Positions 8,655-17,699 of a DNA stretch of 64,000 nt are shown piece after piece. Positions within the stretch are counted from its first letter, which is position 1, and every line of letters starts with the position of its first letter. Origin of the DNA: Bacillota bacterium (lineage in GTDB: Bacteria; Bacillota; Clostridia; Acetivibrionales; DTU013); contig JAEZCO010000071.1 of the NCBI GenBank assembly GCA_023433505.1, positions 1-64,000 on the forward strand, read 5' to 3'. The position numbers and the translations under genes are program-made. The notes beneath the pieces were generated by a model. It ran no database searches and was not told the origin of the DNA. It saw nothing but the letters and a program-made list of their open reading frames with translations.

Positions 8655-9887
8655 TTATATGACGATGTTATTGGCAATAACAGGCGCATTCGGCGGACTT
8701 TGCTGAACAATACCCACACCGGTACCGTCAGTAACATTGATGATGTTGCTTGTAATGACCGAACGGTGTACGCCGCTGCCAATGACAATGCCTTGTGCCA
8801 TAGCATTAAGATGGTTTCCATTGATGAGCAGATAATATGCTCCCTGTGCGTTAATAGCTGGCGCCTCATAGGATGCATAGGTTCTTGTAATATTCACAGC
8901 AGACATATTAACTGCATAGGCATGGGTGACTTGCACCGCTGCTGCGCCGTTGCTTCTTATATCGGTTCCTGTAATATTCAGTTCGGTATATTCGCCGTCG
9001 ATCTCAAGTCCGGAATAATGACTCCACAAAGAGCCTCCAGCCATTGTAAGATGATGGGTTCCCGCAATTTTCATGCCTATGCTGCAAAAATCCGTGGAAA
9101 CATTAAGCAGATTGCCCCATACGCCATTCACGCCTGTCTGCTGAAAAAGTATTCCGGTCTGGGCTCCATAGACAAACACATTGCTCATTCTCAAGCCGTC
9201 GTTGAACTCAAGCTTTATACCTACTCCGTTGTTTCCGAAGTATCCGTTATAAGTAGTGCTTGGAGTCCAGACCTCGATATTGTCAAGCGTTGATACGTCC
9301 CAACCGCCTGTGAGCCTTATTCCCATCTTTGCCACATAAGATATGAATATGTCTTCGAGGACAGCTCGTCCCGTATTCTCAGTAGAGCAGTCAATCCCCG
9401 TCCATGCATGGAATATCCTTACATTGCTGACTCTGGTACCGACACCGTTCAGTAATATGGTCGCTGCATACTGGGTAGGTGTGCCTGATTCATTCTGGGT
9501 GTAGTCAAAATTCAAACCGCTAACTGCACCGCCTGCATTAAGGATTATAGCATTGGCGGTAGTGCTTGACTGTTTGATGGTCGGCAGGGTTGCACTGTCA
9601 GAGGACCATGAGCCCTCGGGCACGCCGAACATCAGTTGATTTGTCAGGGTAAGTGCTTGAGATATCTTATAAATTCCATAGGGAACATAGACAGGTTTCT
9701 TCGTGGAAGCCGACTGTGTGATGGCGTTCTGGAAAGCGTTTGTATCGTCGGTTACTCCGTCTCCTACCGCTCCCAGATCCTTGACATTGACAACGTCAAC
9801 GGTGGCAGCGGCATGTGCAGGGATGGGGAACATACTTACCGTCAAAATGATTGCCATGACTAAAAAACTGATTTTTCTCAACTTCAT
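8655..9887 (-). CDS. Secreted right-handed beta-helix protein (Pectate_lyase_3 / GH28-GH55-like)
   Basis: The 410-residue product starts with a typical signal peptide (residues 1-27, ending AHAA). It continues with NVKDLGAVGDGVTDDTNAFQ, the opening signature of Pectate_lyase_3-type beta-helices found in polygalacturonases and related lyases or hydrolases, followed by KPVYVPYGIYKIS. The remainder is a regular ladder of short strands rich in Asn, Gly and Val, as in a parallel beta-helix. No catalytic residues can be assigned. It follows the binding-protein gene in unit A, separated by the 139-bp repeat pair, and is closed by a strong terminator. The likely role is cleavage or binding of an acidic plant polysaccharide outside the cell; the exact reaction is unknown. 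Confidence 0.8.
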   Translation of the reverse strand: MKLRKISFLVMAIILTVSMFPIPAHAAATVDVVNVKDLGAVGDGVTDDTNAFQNAITQSASTKKPVYVPYGIYKISQALTLTNQLMFGVPEGSWSSDSATLPTIKQSSTTANAIILNAGGAVSGLNFDYTQNESGTPTQYAATILLNGVGTRVSNVRIFHAWTGIDCSTENTGRAVLEDIFISYVAKMGIRLTGGWDVSTLDNIEVWTPSTTYNGYFGNNGVGIKLEFNDGLRMSNVFVYGAQTGILFQQTGVNGVWGNLLNVSTDFCSIGMKIAGTHHLTMAGGSLWSHYSGLEIDGEYTELNITGTDIRSNGAAAVQVTHAYAVNMSAVNITRTYASYEAPAINAQGAYYLLINGNHLNAMAQGIVIGSGVHRSVITSNIINVTDGTGVGIVQQSPPNAPVIANNIVI

Positions 9888-9903
9888 AACAGCACTCCCT
9901 TTC

Positions 9904-10180
9904 GAATTTAGTTAAGCGCATATACCGGAATGAATCCGGCATATGCTCACGCAGGCTACACCTGCGCACCCCGCTTTAGCGTGGTGTTCGAACAACGTCA
10001 GGATAGTCAATGAATCCCGTATGGGGGTTGCTGACGTTGTTTGAATTTAGTTTAGCGCATATTCCGGAATGAATCCGGTATATGCTCACGCAGGCTATAC
10101 CTGCGCACCCCGCTTTAGCGTGGTGTTTGAACAACGTCAGGATAGTCAATGAATCCCGTATGGGGGTTGCTGACGTTGTT
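9904..10180. repeat. Two tandem copies of a 139-bp structured intergenic repeat
   Basis: Copy 1 (9904-10042) and copy 2 (10043-10180) are in direct orientation with a 139-bp period and about five differences (near 96% identity). Each copy contains nested inverted repeats: AACAACGTCA with TGACGTTGTT, GCAGG with CCTGC, CGCTTTAGCG, and a palindrome centred on CCGGAATGAATCCGG. There is no reading frame. The pair fills the gap between the binding-protein gene (stop at 10199) and the beta-helix gene, so it would be transcribed as a row of hairpins in the operon mRNA. Confidence 0.9.
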
Positions 10181-10198
10181 CAAATCATCTGCAAATTC

Positions 10199-11770
10199 CT
10201 ACTTCCGGCTTGCCAGATACGCATCCGTCTGCTTCTGTATTTCCGCTATGATCGTATCAAGCCCGGCTTCCTTTTGCTTTGCTATGTAGTTCGCAATGTC
10301 CTTTTCGACATCCTTGCTGATACCGAATAAGATGGGTTTTGCGAGCTCTTCAAAGAGCTGGTCCCTTTTTGAGATTTCTGTCTTGATCGGCTCCGCATTC
10401 AGGAATAATCCATAAATCGGAGAATTGATGTTGTTGGGCTGGCCGGCAAATTCCTCCTGCTTCTCCCAGAAGCCTGCGCCGTAGCTTGTGTCCGGCCTCA
10501 TGAACTGGGGCTTCCAGAATGCCCACTGGGAAGTCCAGCCCAGGTAGGTCTGCGTTGTTTCCCCGGGAAGGGTTTCTGCCGCTTCGCCGTTCAGCACATA
10601 GGTTTTTCCTTCGATACCGTACATCACAAGGTCATAGAAGCTCCTGTCGGTTTCCATTAAATTGCAGAACATAAGCGCCCTTTCAGCGTTTTCAGCGTTC
10701 TTGCCTATAGCCGCTGCGTTTGCAAGAGGAGTCCTGTTGAAAAACTTCTTGTCGGGATAGAGCTGAGATCTCTCAAACCGCTGTTCCTTGTTTGTAAGCA
10801 ATTTTTTTTCGGCCTTTTCCATATTGACCTGACTGGATTCATTGGTAAGGAACTGCGAATAGCAAAGTCCATTGTCCCAGTAGGTATTCATATCGGTCTT
10901 ATCTACAATGGCGTCTTTGGCAATGATTTTTGCATCATACCACTTCTTGGCATACAGAGCGGCATCTTTGAAAGCCTGAGTCTGTTCCAGCGGTACAACC
11001 TTTACGCCTGAATCGTTAACGTCGAAATAGAACTCGTGGAAAGCCGTATCTGCAAGCTCATATTTCAAAGCAGCAGTCTCCGTAAGGAACTTTGGATTGC
11101 TTCCTATGTTCAAGGCCTTCAATTCAGGAAATTTAGCCTTTGCATTTGTCAGAAGCGTATCCAGGTCTTCCAGTGTCTTGACGGAATCTGCGGCTACTTC
11201 CGGTGAAAGGTCCTTGCGCCATACAATATACGGCCTGGAATTCTGATTCATTGTCCAGGGAAGGCAAAGAATCTGTCCGTTTACAGTAGCCGCCGACAAG
11301 GTTCCAAGCGTATTATATTTGGCATAAAGTTCCGGTGCGTATTGGGGAAGAAGCTCATTAAGAGGCTTGAAGGCGCCGCTGTTAAGAAGCTGCGCATAGC
11401 CCAGCCAGTCCGCTATGAAGTTTAAATCCCAGGTGTCTCCGCCTGCTGCCATTACCATGATCTTGTTTACATAGTCGCCCCATGGCACATAGTTGATCTC
11501 GAAATTTGCATTGAGTTTTTCTTTTGATGCATTGCCGACTTCCTTCCATACATCATCCGTAAGCGGCAGCTTGGTCCCTGCGAAGTAGAACTTGAGGGTA
11601 ACCTCTTTGAGTGGTTCAGGCGCCTTTGTAGTTTCTGCCGCAGTCCCCCCCTGAGTTGTGGCCGCAGTGGTCGTTTCATTTGTCCTGGCAGCACCGCAAC
11701 CTGCGATCAGCACCATAGACACAGCCGCTGTGAGGAATACGGAAATCAGCCTGAAAACCTTCTTTTGCAT
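10199..11770 (-). CDS. Sugar ABC transporter substrate-binding lipoprotein (LplA type, DUF3502 C-terminus), unit A
   Basis: I chose the ATG at 11770 because AAGGAGAG lies eight bases upstream; an upstream in-frame start at 11803 lacks a site. The 523-residue protein has a lipoprotein signal ending in LIAGC, a Thr-rich linker, and then the fold of family 1 extracellular solute-binding proteins. The C-terminal ~80 residues, ending with AGLDTIIAEIQKQTDAYLAS, match the DUF3502 ending seen in LplA/YtcQ-like proteins. It should sit on the outer face of the membrane and deliver an oligosaccharide to the two permeases encoded just upstream. It is clearly paralogous to the protein at 28529-30103: both carry YPDKK.., NRTPLAN, METD and KPQFMRP segments at matching positions. 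A multi-hairpin repeat follows the stop. Confidence 0.92.
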   Translation of the reverse strand: MQKKVFRLISVFLTAAVSMVLIAGCGAARTNETTTAATTQGGTAAETTKAPEPLKEVTLKFYFAGTKLPLTDDVWKEVGNASKEKLNANFEINYVPWGDYVNKIMVMAAGGDTWDLNFIADWLGYAQLLNSGAFKPLNELLPQYAPELYAKYNTLGTLSAATVNGQILCLPWTMNQNSRPYIVWRKDLSPEVAADSVKTLEDLDTLLTNAKAKFPELKALNIGSNPKFLTETAALKYELADTAFHEFYFDVNDSGVKVVPLEQTQAFKDAALYAKKWYDAKIIAKDAIVDKTDMNTYWDNGLCYSQFLTNESSQVNMEKAEKKLLTNKEQRFERSQLYPDKKFFNRTPLANAAAIGKNAENAERALMFCNLMETDRSFYDLVMYGIEGKTYVLNGEAAETLPGETTQTYLGWTSQWAFWKPQFMRPDTSYGAGFWEKQEEFAGQPNNINSPIYGLFLNAEPIKTEISKRDQLFEELAKPILFGISKDVEKDIANYIAKQKEAGLDTIIAEIQKQTDAYLASRK

Positions 11771-11858
11771 AATTTTCTCTCCTTTTCTTATATTATATAC
11801 CAAACAGCCAGGTACTACAGCTGTTATAGCCTTTGTTAAACATTCCCGGACTGTGGAA

Positions 11859-12749
11859 TTAACCTTTCACTGCGCCGATCATAATGCCTTTGATGAAATA
11901 CTTTTGCAGAAATGGATACAGAAATAGTATGGGACCTATTGTAATTATGCAGGTTGCCATCTTGACGCCTTCGTTCGGAAGCAGCTCGGATATCTTTTGC
12001 AGTTCGCTTGAAAAGCCCATATTGGAACGGATAAACTGCACATTGGAAACAATTACTCTGAGCAGGTATTGGATGGGGCGTAGATTCTCCTTGTCAATCA
12101 GCATCAGGGAGAGCCACCAGTCGTTCCAATAGTTCAGCCCCACAAAAAGGCTGATGGTGGCAAGCGCAGGCTTTGCAAGGGGCAGTATGATCCGGACCAT
12201 GGTCCTTAGCTCGCTGGCGCCATCCATTCTTGCGGATTCATAGATCTCTTCAGGAATCGTCAGAAGGAAATTCCTCATCAGGAATATATTCCAGCCATTC
12301 ACAAGATAAGGAACAATCAGGGCCATCAGCTGGTTTTTCAAATGCAGGTAATTGATGCACACAATATACCAGGGTACCATTCCTCCGCTGAAAAGAACGG
12401 TTATCAGACAATAGAAGGAGATCGCCTTTGCATATTTCAATGTTCTTCTGGAGATGACATATCCTATCATCGAGGTGATGAAAACCGATAATAACGTACC
12501 TGCCGCCGTAACAAAGATCGTGACGGCATACGAATTGACAATGGTACCGGGGGCACTCAGCAGTACCCTGTAGGCAAGAAAACTGATTTTTTTAGGTATC
12601 AGGGTATAGCCATACACCATAATATCCTTTTCATTGCTCAAGGAGCCGCTTACCACCATTAGAAACGGGATTAGGCAGAGCAGGGATATTACAAGCCCCA
12701 CAAGGAAAATCACTATCTGTCCGAAACTATATCTTTTTACCAATGCCAC
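11859..12749 (-). CDS. Carbohydrate ABC transporter permease (YtcP/MalG type), unit A
   Basis: This 296-residue membrane protein has about six hydrophobic segments. A binding-protein-dependent transport signature (EAA loop) at ~190-215 includes YESARMDGASELRTMVRIIL. The ending IKGIMIGAVKG is typical of the YtcP/LplC branch. The start is GTG at 12749 with AAAGGGTG nine bases upstream. The gene lies 16 bases downstream of the partner permease gene and before the binding-protein gene, the usual lplB-ytcP-lplA order. No ATPase gene is present in the unit; such systems usually share an MsmK-type ATPase encoded elsewhere. Confidence 0.92.
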   Translation of the reverse strand: MALVKRYSFGQIVIFLVGLVISLLCLIPFLMVVSGSLSNEKDIMVYGYTLIPKKISFLAYRVLLSAPGTIVNSYAVTIFVTAAGTLLSVFITSMIGYVISRRTLKYAKAISFYCLITVLFSGGMVPWYIVCINYLHLKNQLMALIVPYLVNGWNIFLMRNFLLTIPEEIYESARMDGASELRTMVRIILPLAKPALATISLFVGLNYWNDWWLSLMLIDKENLRPIQYLLRVIVSNVQFIRSNMGFSSELQKISELLPNEGVKMATCIITIGPILFLYPFLQKYFIKGIMIGAVKG

Positions 12750-12765
12750 AATATTTACACCCTTT

Positions 12766-13743
12766 CTAAAATAATGAAGAATCTTGGTCTATCCTTCTTA
12801 CAACCGCATTGCTGCCTATAACAAGTACGAATGAGATGATTGATTGAAAGAAGCCTGCAGCCGACGCCATACCAACATCCCCTGTGACCCTGATGCCCCG
12901 GTATACGAAGGTGTCGACGACATCGGTTGTCGGATAAAGCATTGACGCATCCCCAACAATTGCATAAAACATTCCGAAGTCTGCATTCATGATTTTGCCA
13001 AGGCTTAACAAGGTCAGGATGATAATGGTAGGCCTTAGCATCGGCAGGGATATATACCTTATCTGAAGCATTTTTGTAGCTCCATCTATCTCTGCCGCCT
13101 CATAATATGATGTATCTATTCCAGATAATGAAGCCATATATATTACACTTCCATACCCCAGGCTTTTCCATATATATATGAAAACCAATATCACGGGCCA
13201 TACGCCAGGGGTGCTATACCAGCTCATCTCCTCCATTCCCATTGATACAAGGAGATTGTTCAGTGAACCGTATTCCGAATTGAAAATGTTGTATGCAAAT
13301 ACACCGACAACAATCCAGGAAATAAAATAAGGCAGGAAGGTAAGTGTCTGGAATAGCTTTTTAAACCATTTGCCGGCCATTTCATTGAGCAAAAGGGCAA
13401 AGGTGACCGCAGCCACAGTTCCAATCGTAATGAAAAGTGCATTCAGAAAAATAGTATTCCGAATAGCCCTTATGGCCTGTTCGGAACTGATAAGAAACTT
13501 GAAATTGACAAAGAGAGGACTTGCCCATTCACTTCCGAATATACCGTCTGCGGCCTTGAAGTTTTTAAATGCAATCACAAGACCGAACAGCGGCATATAA
13601 TTGAAAAGAAACAGCAAAAGCATTGCAGGGACTGCGAGAATATATAATTGCCTGTTCTTAAATAATTCCTTAAAGAAACTTCCCACTCCGGAAACGATGA
13701 AACCTTCTCTTGCTTTCCTGCCGGTATAGGCTGCTGTCTTCAT
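12766..13743 (-). CDS. Carbohydrate ABC transporter permease (LplB/MalF type), unit A
   Basis: The 325-residue product has six predicted membrane spans and an EAA loop near residue 225 (YYEAAEIDGATKMLQIRYIS). The N-terminal NRQLYILAVPAMLLLFLFNY is the LplB-family start. It is the first gene of transporter unit A. Its upstream region (13801-13870) carries the block shared with unit B and direct repeats that look like an AraC-type operator; the AraC-type regulator gene ends just upstream at 13933. Imported substrate is unknown, probably an oligosaccharide released by the secreted enzymes. Confidence 0.92.
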   Translation of the reverse strand: MKTAAYTGRKAREGFIVSGVGSFFKELFKNRQLYILAVPAMLLLFLFNYMPLFGLVIAFKNFKAADGIFGSEWASPLFVNFKFLISSEQAIRAIRNTIFLNALFITIGTVAAVTFALLLNEMAGKWFKKLFQTLTFLPYFISWIVVGVFAYNIFNSEYGSLNNLLVSMGMEEMSWYSTPGVWPVILVFIYIWKSLGYGSVIYMASLSGIDTSYYEAAEIDGATKMLQIRYISLPMLRPTIIILTLLSLGKIMNADFGMFYAIVGDASMLYPTTDVVDTFVYRGIRVTGDVGMASAAGFFQSIISFVLVIGSNAVVRRIDQDSSLF

Positions 13744-13800
13744 ACTTTGGAAACCCCCACGCCGTAAAATTCATTGCAGCTTTATTTTACAGCCTGGCAG

Positions 13801-13870
13801 GCAATTTTTTATAGTTCGAAAAAGTAATATCTTATTTCCTATTCTCGTTTATTTTGTTCGAAAAAGTAAT
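13801..13870 (-). promoter_or_regulatory. Putative AraC-type operator/promoter region of unit A
   Basis: GTTCGAAAAAGTAAT occurs twice on the plus strand, at 13814-13828 and 13856-13870, exactly 42 bp (four helical turns) apart. The inner copy belongs to the block GCAATTTTTTATAGTTCGAA (13801-13820), which recurs almost unchanged before unit B at 32105-32125, at a similar distance (57 versus 64 bp) from the lplB-type start codon. The placement is as expected for an activator site next to the core promoter. Confidence 0.65.
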
Positions 13871-13932
13871 CGATGGTTGTTATAAGGGACGAATTCAAAA
13901 TTAATTTCATAAATTCAAATTCCCTTGCCGGT

Positions 13933-16221
13933 TTACCCCATGCTGTTAAACTTCCTGTATTCGGAAGGAGTCATCCCGATTTCATTTTTAAAGCTGGTGA
14001 AGAAATGGCTTGAATTAACGAAACCAACCTTGCCGTAGACCTCGCTGATTTTAATATTCTTATTGCCAAGGAGCTCCTTTGCCCGTTCAATCCTCACAAG
14101 CCGGATATATTCGCTTGGAAGGCTTCCGGATACCTCCTTGAATATCTTTGAGAAATATTTGTCCGAATAGCCTGCAACTTCAGCAAGTCTCTCAACACTC
14201 AGGCTACTGTCGGCATAATTTTCCTGTATATATTTTTTCGCCTCATTCACGATGCCAAGATACCTGCTGTCCTCAAGATTGTCAAGCCTGCCACGGGTGG
14301 AGTGAAATTCGGAAAATAGCTCCACCAGCCAGTTTCGGGCATGGTCCAGGGTTGACAGGTCAAGAAAGATATTATTCAATTCGCTGTAGTCAAGCTCAAT
14401 GCGCTTGATTTTAGAAACAATGCCATTCATCTCATCCACACAGTCGATAACCAGCTTGAGCAGGATCACTATAACGTCGGAATAAACATACCTGCTCATA
14501 AGATGAACAACCTGGTCCAGGGTCTTTTCAAACTCCTCACTGTCATTATGGCGGATTGCAAGGATCATCTGCTCTTTGAGCTCCGTAGGATACAACAGAC
14601 CCTTTGTAAAGTTCTCTTTGATATATTCTTCATAGATTACCCTGTTCGTCCCCAGAATGAACCTGTATTTGATCATTTCCCTGGCCTTGCTGTATGCCGA
14701 AGTACAAGCCGATGCACGGTCAATTGCACCGCCTATTCCAATGGTGATTGTCGTGCCTGTAATCCTGTTCACAAAATCCTTCATCTCTTCAAGTGCGGCC
14801 AATAAGGTTTTTTGGCTTTCCGGCCTGTTGTTTTTGAAATTCATCAGGATGCATATTTCACCGTGGTACATGTTCACAGTTTCACACTGGAAATCCTTCT
14901 CCAGAACTTCACTGATGGCTGTGCTTACGAATAGTTCTATGAACTTGATATTATTCTCATCGTTCATTTTGTAGGAATCGATTACAACCAGGGCCAGATA
15001 AAGGTTCTTGAAGCATATGTCCGGTAGTTCCTCTTCAATAAGCGTCTGCCCGTCTTTTCCCCCTTCGCCCATAACAATGAGGCTCCTTAAAAGGCCCTCC
15101 CTCCTCAATGCCTTGTTTTCGTCATTTTTGTGGGTGAGCTCATTCATCTTTTTCAAGGATTGTTCAATGACGTCTGAAATCAAAGGCACCTCGCCGCTGA
15201 CGCTGTGATCGGTGAACTGGATTTTTGTCTTTATCGCTCCTACAATTTTCTTGATCGGCGAATAGACTCTCGAGGAGATAAACAGGCTTATGGTGATGAA
15301 GGCCAGCAGAAATGCCATGCTAAGACCATACAGCAGTAGTTCCCTGCTTTTTATGGCCATTGTTATTTCACTATACGGCCTTGAATTCACTATGTAGAAA
15401 TGGTACAAATCACTTTTAGCGTAGGTGATTATATAAGGCTCGTCCTGCAATTCAAGTATCAAGCTCCCTTTGGAGGCGCCTCCAAAGGAATCCATCAATT
15501 CTTTGGCTCCGGGCATGCTATCCCCGTCTTGTGATACCTGCTTCATCAGGATTGACCCGTTTTCATCCAGCAGCAGGGTATTACCGCTAAACCCGGCAGT
15601 GGTATCATTCTCCAGCGTCTCCTCCTCCAGATTGATTACGATTGAGCTCTGAAGGCTGTCATTGGATGAAAACTCCTCATATTTAACCGACAAAAGGCCT
15701 TTCCTGCCCGCATTCTTCTCATTGACCTCAAACCTTGTGACCTTCTTTTTACGTGATGCATCCGACTTTGAAAGGCTTCCGGCCACAAGCCCATCCAGCT
15801 CATTCCGGTCAAGCAGTGCGGTTCCGGTAGAAATCATGGACCCGGATTTCATATTGTATAAATATACCGAATGTATGTATTTATTCAGGTTTTTTGCCTG
15901 GATGGCAACGTTTTGAGCCTTGAAGGAAGCGATGATATCGTTTTCCCTGGTGATGAGGTAAAAGTTAACATCCTTGTCAAGCCTCATGTATTTATACATG
16001 TTGTCCAACTGCTTCAGGATATTTTCAATATTGATGTTCAGGCGGTTTAAGCTGTCCATATATTCCCTTGTCGTACTTTCCACAAGGGCTTTTTTATATA
16101 TGTTGGAAAAGGCGACGGACATTGTCGTCACTACGATTACGCAAAGTATGATGAACGAGATTACAATTCTGACATAATAGGATTTGTTTCTGACCCTGCT
16201 TATGATTTTGTTTTCAGCCAT
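13933..16221 (-). CDS. Membrane-bound AraC-family transcriptional regulator, unit A
   Basis: The 762-residue protein has one membrane span at ~17-39, an extracytoplasmic sensing region to ~295 and a second span at ~298-320. A cytoplasmic middle part includes a degenerate GGDEF/CdaR-like stretch around 480-530 (TITIGIGG ... AYSKAREMIKYR ... NRVIYEE). A double helix-turn-helix AraC domain lies at ~658-760 (GYSDKYFSKIFKEVSG and SHFFTSFKNEIGMTPSEYRK). An AAAGGGTGA site precedes the ATG. It sits directly upstream of, and in the same direction as, unit A, which it probably activates when a sugar or the loaded binding protein reaches the outer domain. It is a paralog of the regulator at 32317-34626. 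Confidence 0.9.
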   Translation of the reverse strand: MAENKIISRVRNKSYYVRIVISFIILCVIVVTTMSVAFSNIYKKALVESTTREYMDSLNRLNINIENILKQLDNMYKYMRLDKDVNFYLITRENDIIASFKAQNVAIQAKNLNKYIHSVYLYNMKSGSMISTGTALLDRNELDGLVAGSLSKSDASRKKKVTRFEVNEKNAGRKGLLSVKYEEFSSNDSLQSSIVINLEEETLENDTTAGFSGNTLLLDENGSILMKQVSQDGDSMPGAKELMDSFGGASKGSLILELQDEPYIITYAKSDLYHFYIVNSRPYSEITMAIKSRELLLYGLSMAFLLAFITISLFISSRVYSPIKKIVGAIKTKIQFTDHSVSGEVPLISDVIEQSLKKMNELTHKNDENKALRREGLLRSLIVMGEGGKDGQTLIEEELPDICFKNLYLALVVIDSYKMNDENNIKFIELFVSTAISEVLEKDFQCETVNMYHGEICILMNFKNNRPESQKTLLAALEEMKDFVNRITGTTITIGIGGAIDRASACTSAYSKAREMIKYRFILGTNRVIYEEYIKENFTKGLLYPTELKEQMILAIRHNDSEEFEKTLDQVVHLMSRYVYSDVIVILLKLVIDCVDEMNGIVSKIKRIELDYSELNNIFLDLSTLDHARNWLVELFSEFHSTRGRLDNLEDSRYLGIVNEAKKYIQENYADSSLSVERLAEVAGYSDKYFSKIFKEVSGSLPSEYIRLVRIERAKELLGNKNIKISEVYGKVGFVNSSHFFTSFKNEIGMTPSEYRKFNSMG

Positions 16222-16325
16222 AAAATCACCCTTTTACAACATTTTCGCAGAAATCCGGCATACATCAGGCATTCCGGCTATAAACAGAAAAAACTCGTGT
16301 GCAGACAGCAGAACATTGTGCTTAA

Positions 16326-16354
16326 AGTCTACTATACAAGTTTAAAAATGTCAA
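16326..16354 (-). promoter_or_regulatory. Probable sigma-A promoter of the unit A regulator gene
   Basis: On the minus strand TTGACA (16349-16354) and TAGACT (16326-16331) are 17 bases apart. The spacing and the -35 match are good, the -10 moderate. The promoter lies ~105 bp before the regulator start codon at 16221. The rest of the gap 16222-16536 shows a weak hairpin at 16379-16410 and no convincing gene. Confidence 0.6.
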
Positions 16355-16378
16355 TCTTTGCGCTTAACTTAAAATATG

Positions 16379-16410
16379 CCGGCACCTCTGTGATAGTGAG
16401 GCTGCCAGAA
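16379..16410 (-). terminator. Weak hairpin, possible terminator of the PHP gene
   Basis: On the minus strand GGCAGCCTC pairs with GAGGTGCC around a nine-base loop and is followed by GGCATATTTT. The T stretch is short and displaced, so this is a weak terminator at best. It lies ~130 bp after the PHP-domain gene. Confidence 0.35.
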
Positions 16411-16536
16411 GGGTTTCACTCTCTTGTCAGGTATTGACATAGTATAGCCTGTTTGTCTTAGTATGTCGTCATAAAGTAATCCTGTCTGCTCATTTCCATC
16501 CAAAAATCTTTAGATAAAGGACTTGAATCCTGTTCA

Positions 16537-17439
16537 TTATAACCTCTTGAAAAGCTCAAACCTATATATCGGCTGAGTCCAAAGCATTGCTCCATGCTCG
16601 CCAATTACTTGGACACGCACATACTTTTCTTTCCCGGTAAGCTCATAACAGCCTGACTCACCAAGCTGTTCACTCAGCACATCACCATTTGCTCCAATAA
16701 ACCTGTATATGCTTTTAGTTATGTAAAGTGGGTCCAGGAGATTGGCAATTACACGAATACATTTACCATCGAATGTAAATTCATTTAGCACAAGCCCATT
16801 GGAAACGTAAAAGCCTCCATTGTTTAACACCTCAATAATATCGTTGGGGTTATTCGTTGGCGAATAAATAACATTCCATACTCTTCCAAGATGGTGCCAT
16901 CTATGGAAATCATCGTTTCCGAATCCCCATACCAGTTTTCCTTGGGAAAGAATATAGTCCCATGTATCAGTAGCCAGTCCGGATCCTGTCATGGTGAAAA
17001 TGACACTGTTGAATATTTCTATTCCAGTGAATCCACTCAACTTGTCAATATCCTTCCACGGCCAGTACTCTTTTCTCTGCCAATTTGGATGACATAATAT
17101 AACAAAGCCCCCTTCAGATCTGCATGCATCAACAGCATGTTGATGTGTCCCCTTGACAGCAGTTTTGTTACCTATGCACAGCATATGAGGGTCATTACTA
17201 TATTCATATCCGTTTATAAGGACAAGATCATGATTTTTCATATATTCTTCAGTATCAGTAAATAAATCATGATTTGAGATTGTCAAAATATCGTAGCCTG
17301 CTTCTTTGTATTGGGAAATAACTTCGTCGATCCCATATGCTCCGCAAGTACCCGCTCCTGTTCCTGCGTGGGTATGGAAATTGGCCTTCATCCATTTACC
17401 AGACGTATCGACCACTTTTTCATAAGGATTAATAAACAT
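16537..17439 (-). CDS. PHP-domain metal-dependent phosphoesterase-like protein
   Basis: This 300-residue cytoplasmic protein has the ordered metal-binding motifs of the PHP superfamily: NFHTHAG at 20-26, SNHD at 55-58, CHPNW at 116-120 and GFGNDDFH near 175. These make a histidinol-phosphatase-like trinuclear metal site. A C-terminal beta-rich extension from ~215 carries no motif I recognise. GGAGG precedes the ATG. It is the last intact gene of the unit B minus-strand run; a URO-D fragment lies immediately upstream. The family covers phosphatases and nucleases, and the substrate here is unknown; a sugar-phosphate or small phosphoester linked to glycan catabolism is a guess. Confidence 0.85.
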   Translation of the reverse strand: MFINPYEKVVDTSGKWMKANFHTHAGTGAGTCGAYGIDEVISQYKEAGYDILTISNHDLFTDTEEYMKNHDLVLINGYEYSNDPHMLCIGNKTAVKGTHQHAVDACRSEGGFVILCHPNWQRKEYWPWKDIDKLSGFTGIEIFNSVIFTMTGSGLATDTWDYILSQGKLVWGFGNDDFHRWHHLGRVWNVIYSPTNNPNDIIEVLNNGGFYVSNGLVLNEFTFDGKCIRVIANLLDPLYITKSIYRFIGANGDVLSEQLGESGCYELTGKEKYVRVQVIGEHGAMLWTQPIYRFELFKRL

Positions 17440-17459
17440 AATGTGCCTCCAATTAATTT

Positions 17460-17658
17460 TTATTTGTATTTTCCATATTCACAAGCTGCTTCATAAAATG
17501 CCAGTACATTATCAACAGGTGTATCTGCCTGCATGTTATGCGCCGTACAAAGGATATATCCCCCACCGGTTCCAAGGGTCTCAATCCTATTGGCAACTTC
17601 ATCCTTAACATCAGTAATTGTACCATAAGGCTCATATCTTTTATATCTTACTATTTCA
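17460..17658 (-). pseudogene. C-terminal remnant of a URO-D family gene
   Basis: On the minus strand ~63 codons remain, with TGA upstream and no start codon. They read DEVANRIETLGTGGGYILCT, then AHNMQADTPVDNVLAFYEAA and EYGKYK before TAA at 17460. This is the conserved C-terminus of uroporphyrinogen decarboxylase/methyltransferase-like proteins, in which a glycine-rich turn is followed by a His-Asn-Ile/Met-Gln motif and an FYEAA helix. The N-terminal ~300 residues are absent. An intact but different family member is encoded at 43777-44811. Confidence 0.8.
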
Positions 17659-17699
17659 TTTCATCAAATTTATTCTTTAAATGATTTTGCTTAATTCCC

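Noticed and set aside
9904..10180. Possible CRISPR array
   Set aside because: Only two copies with a 139-bp unit, adjacent without spacers, and no cas genes; it is a tandem intergenic repeat.
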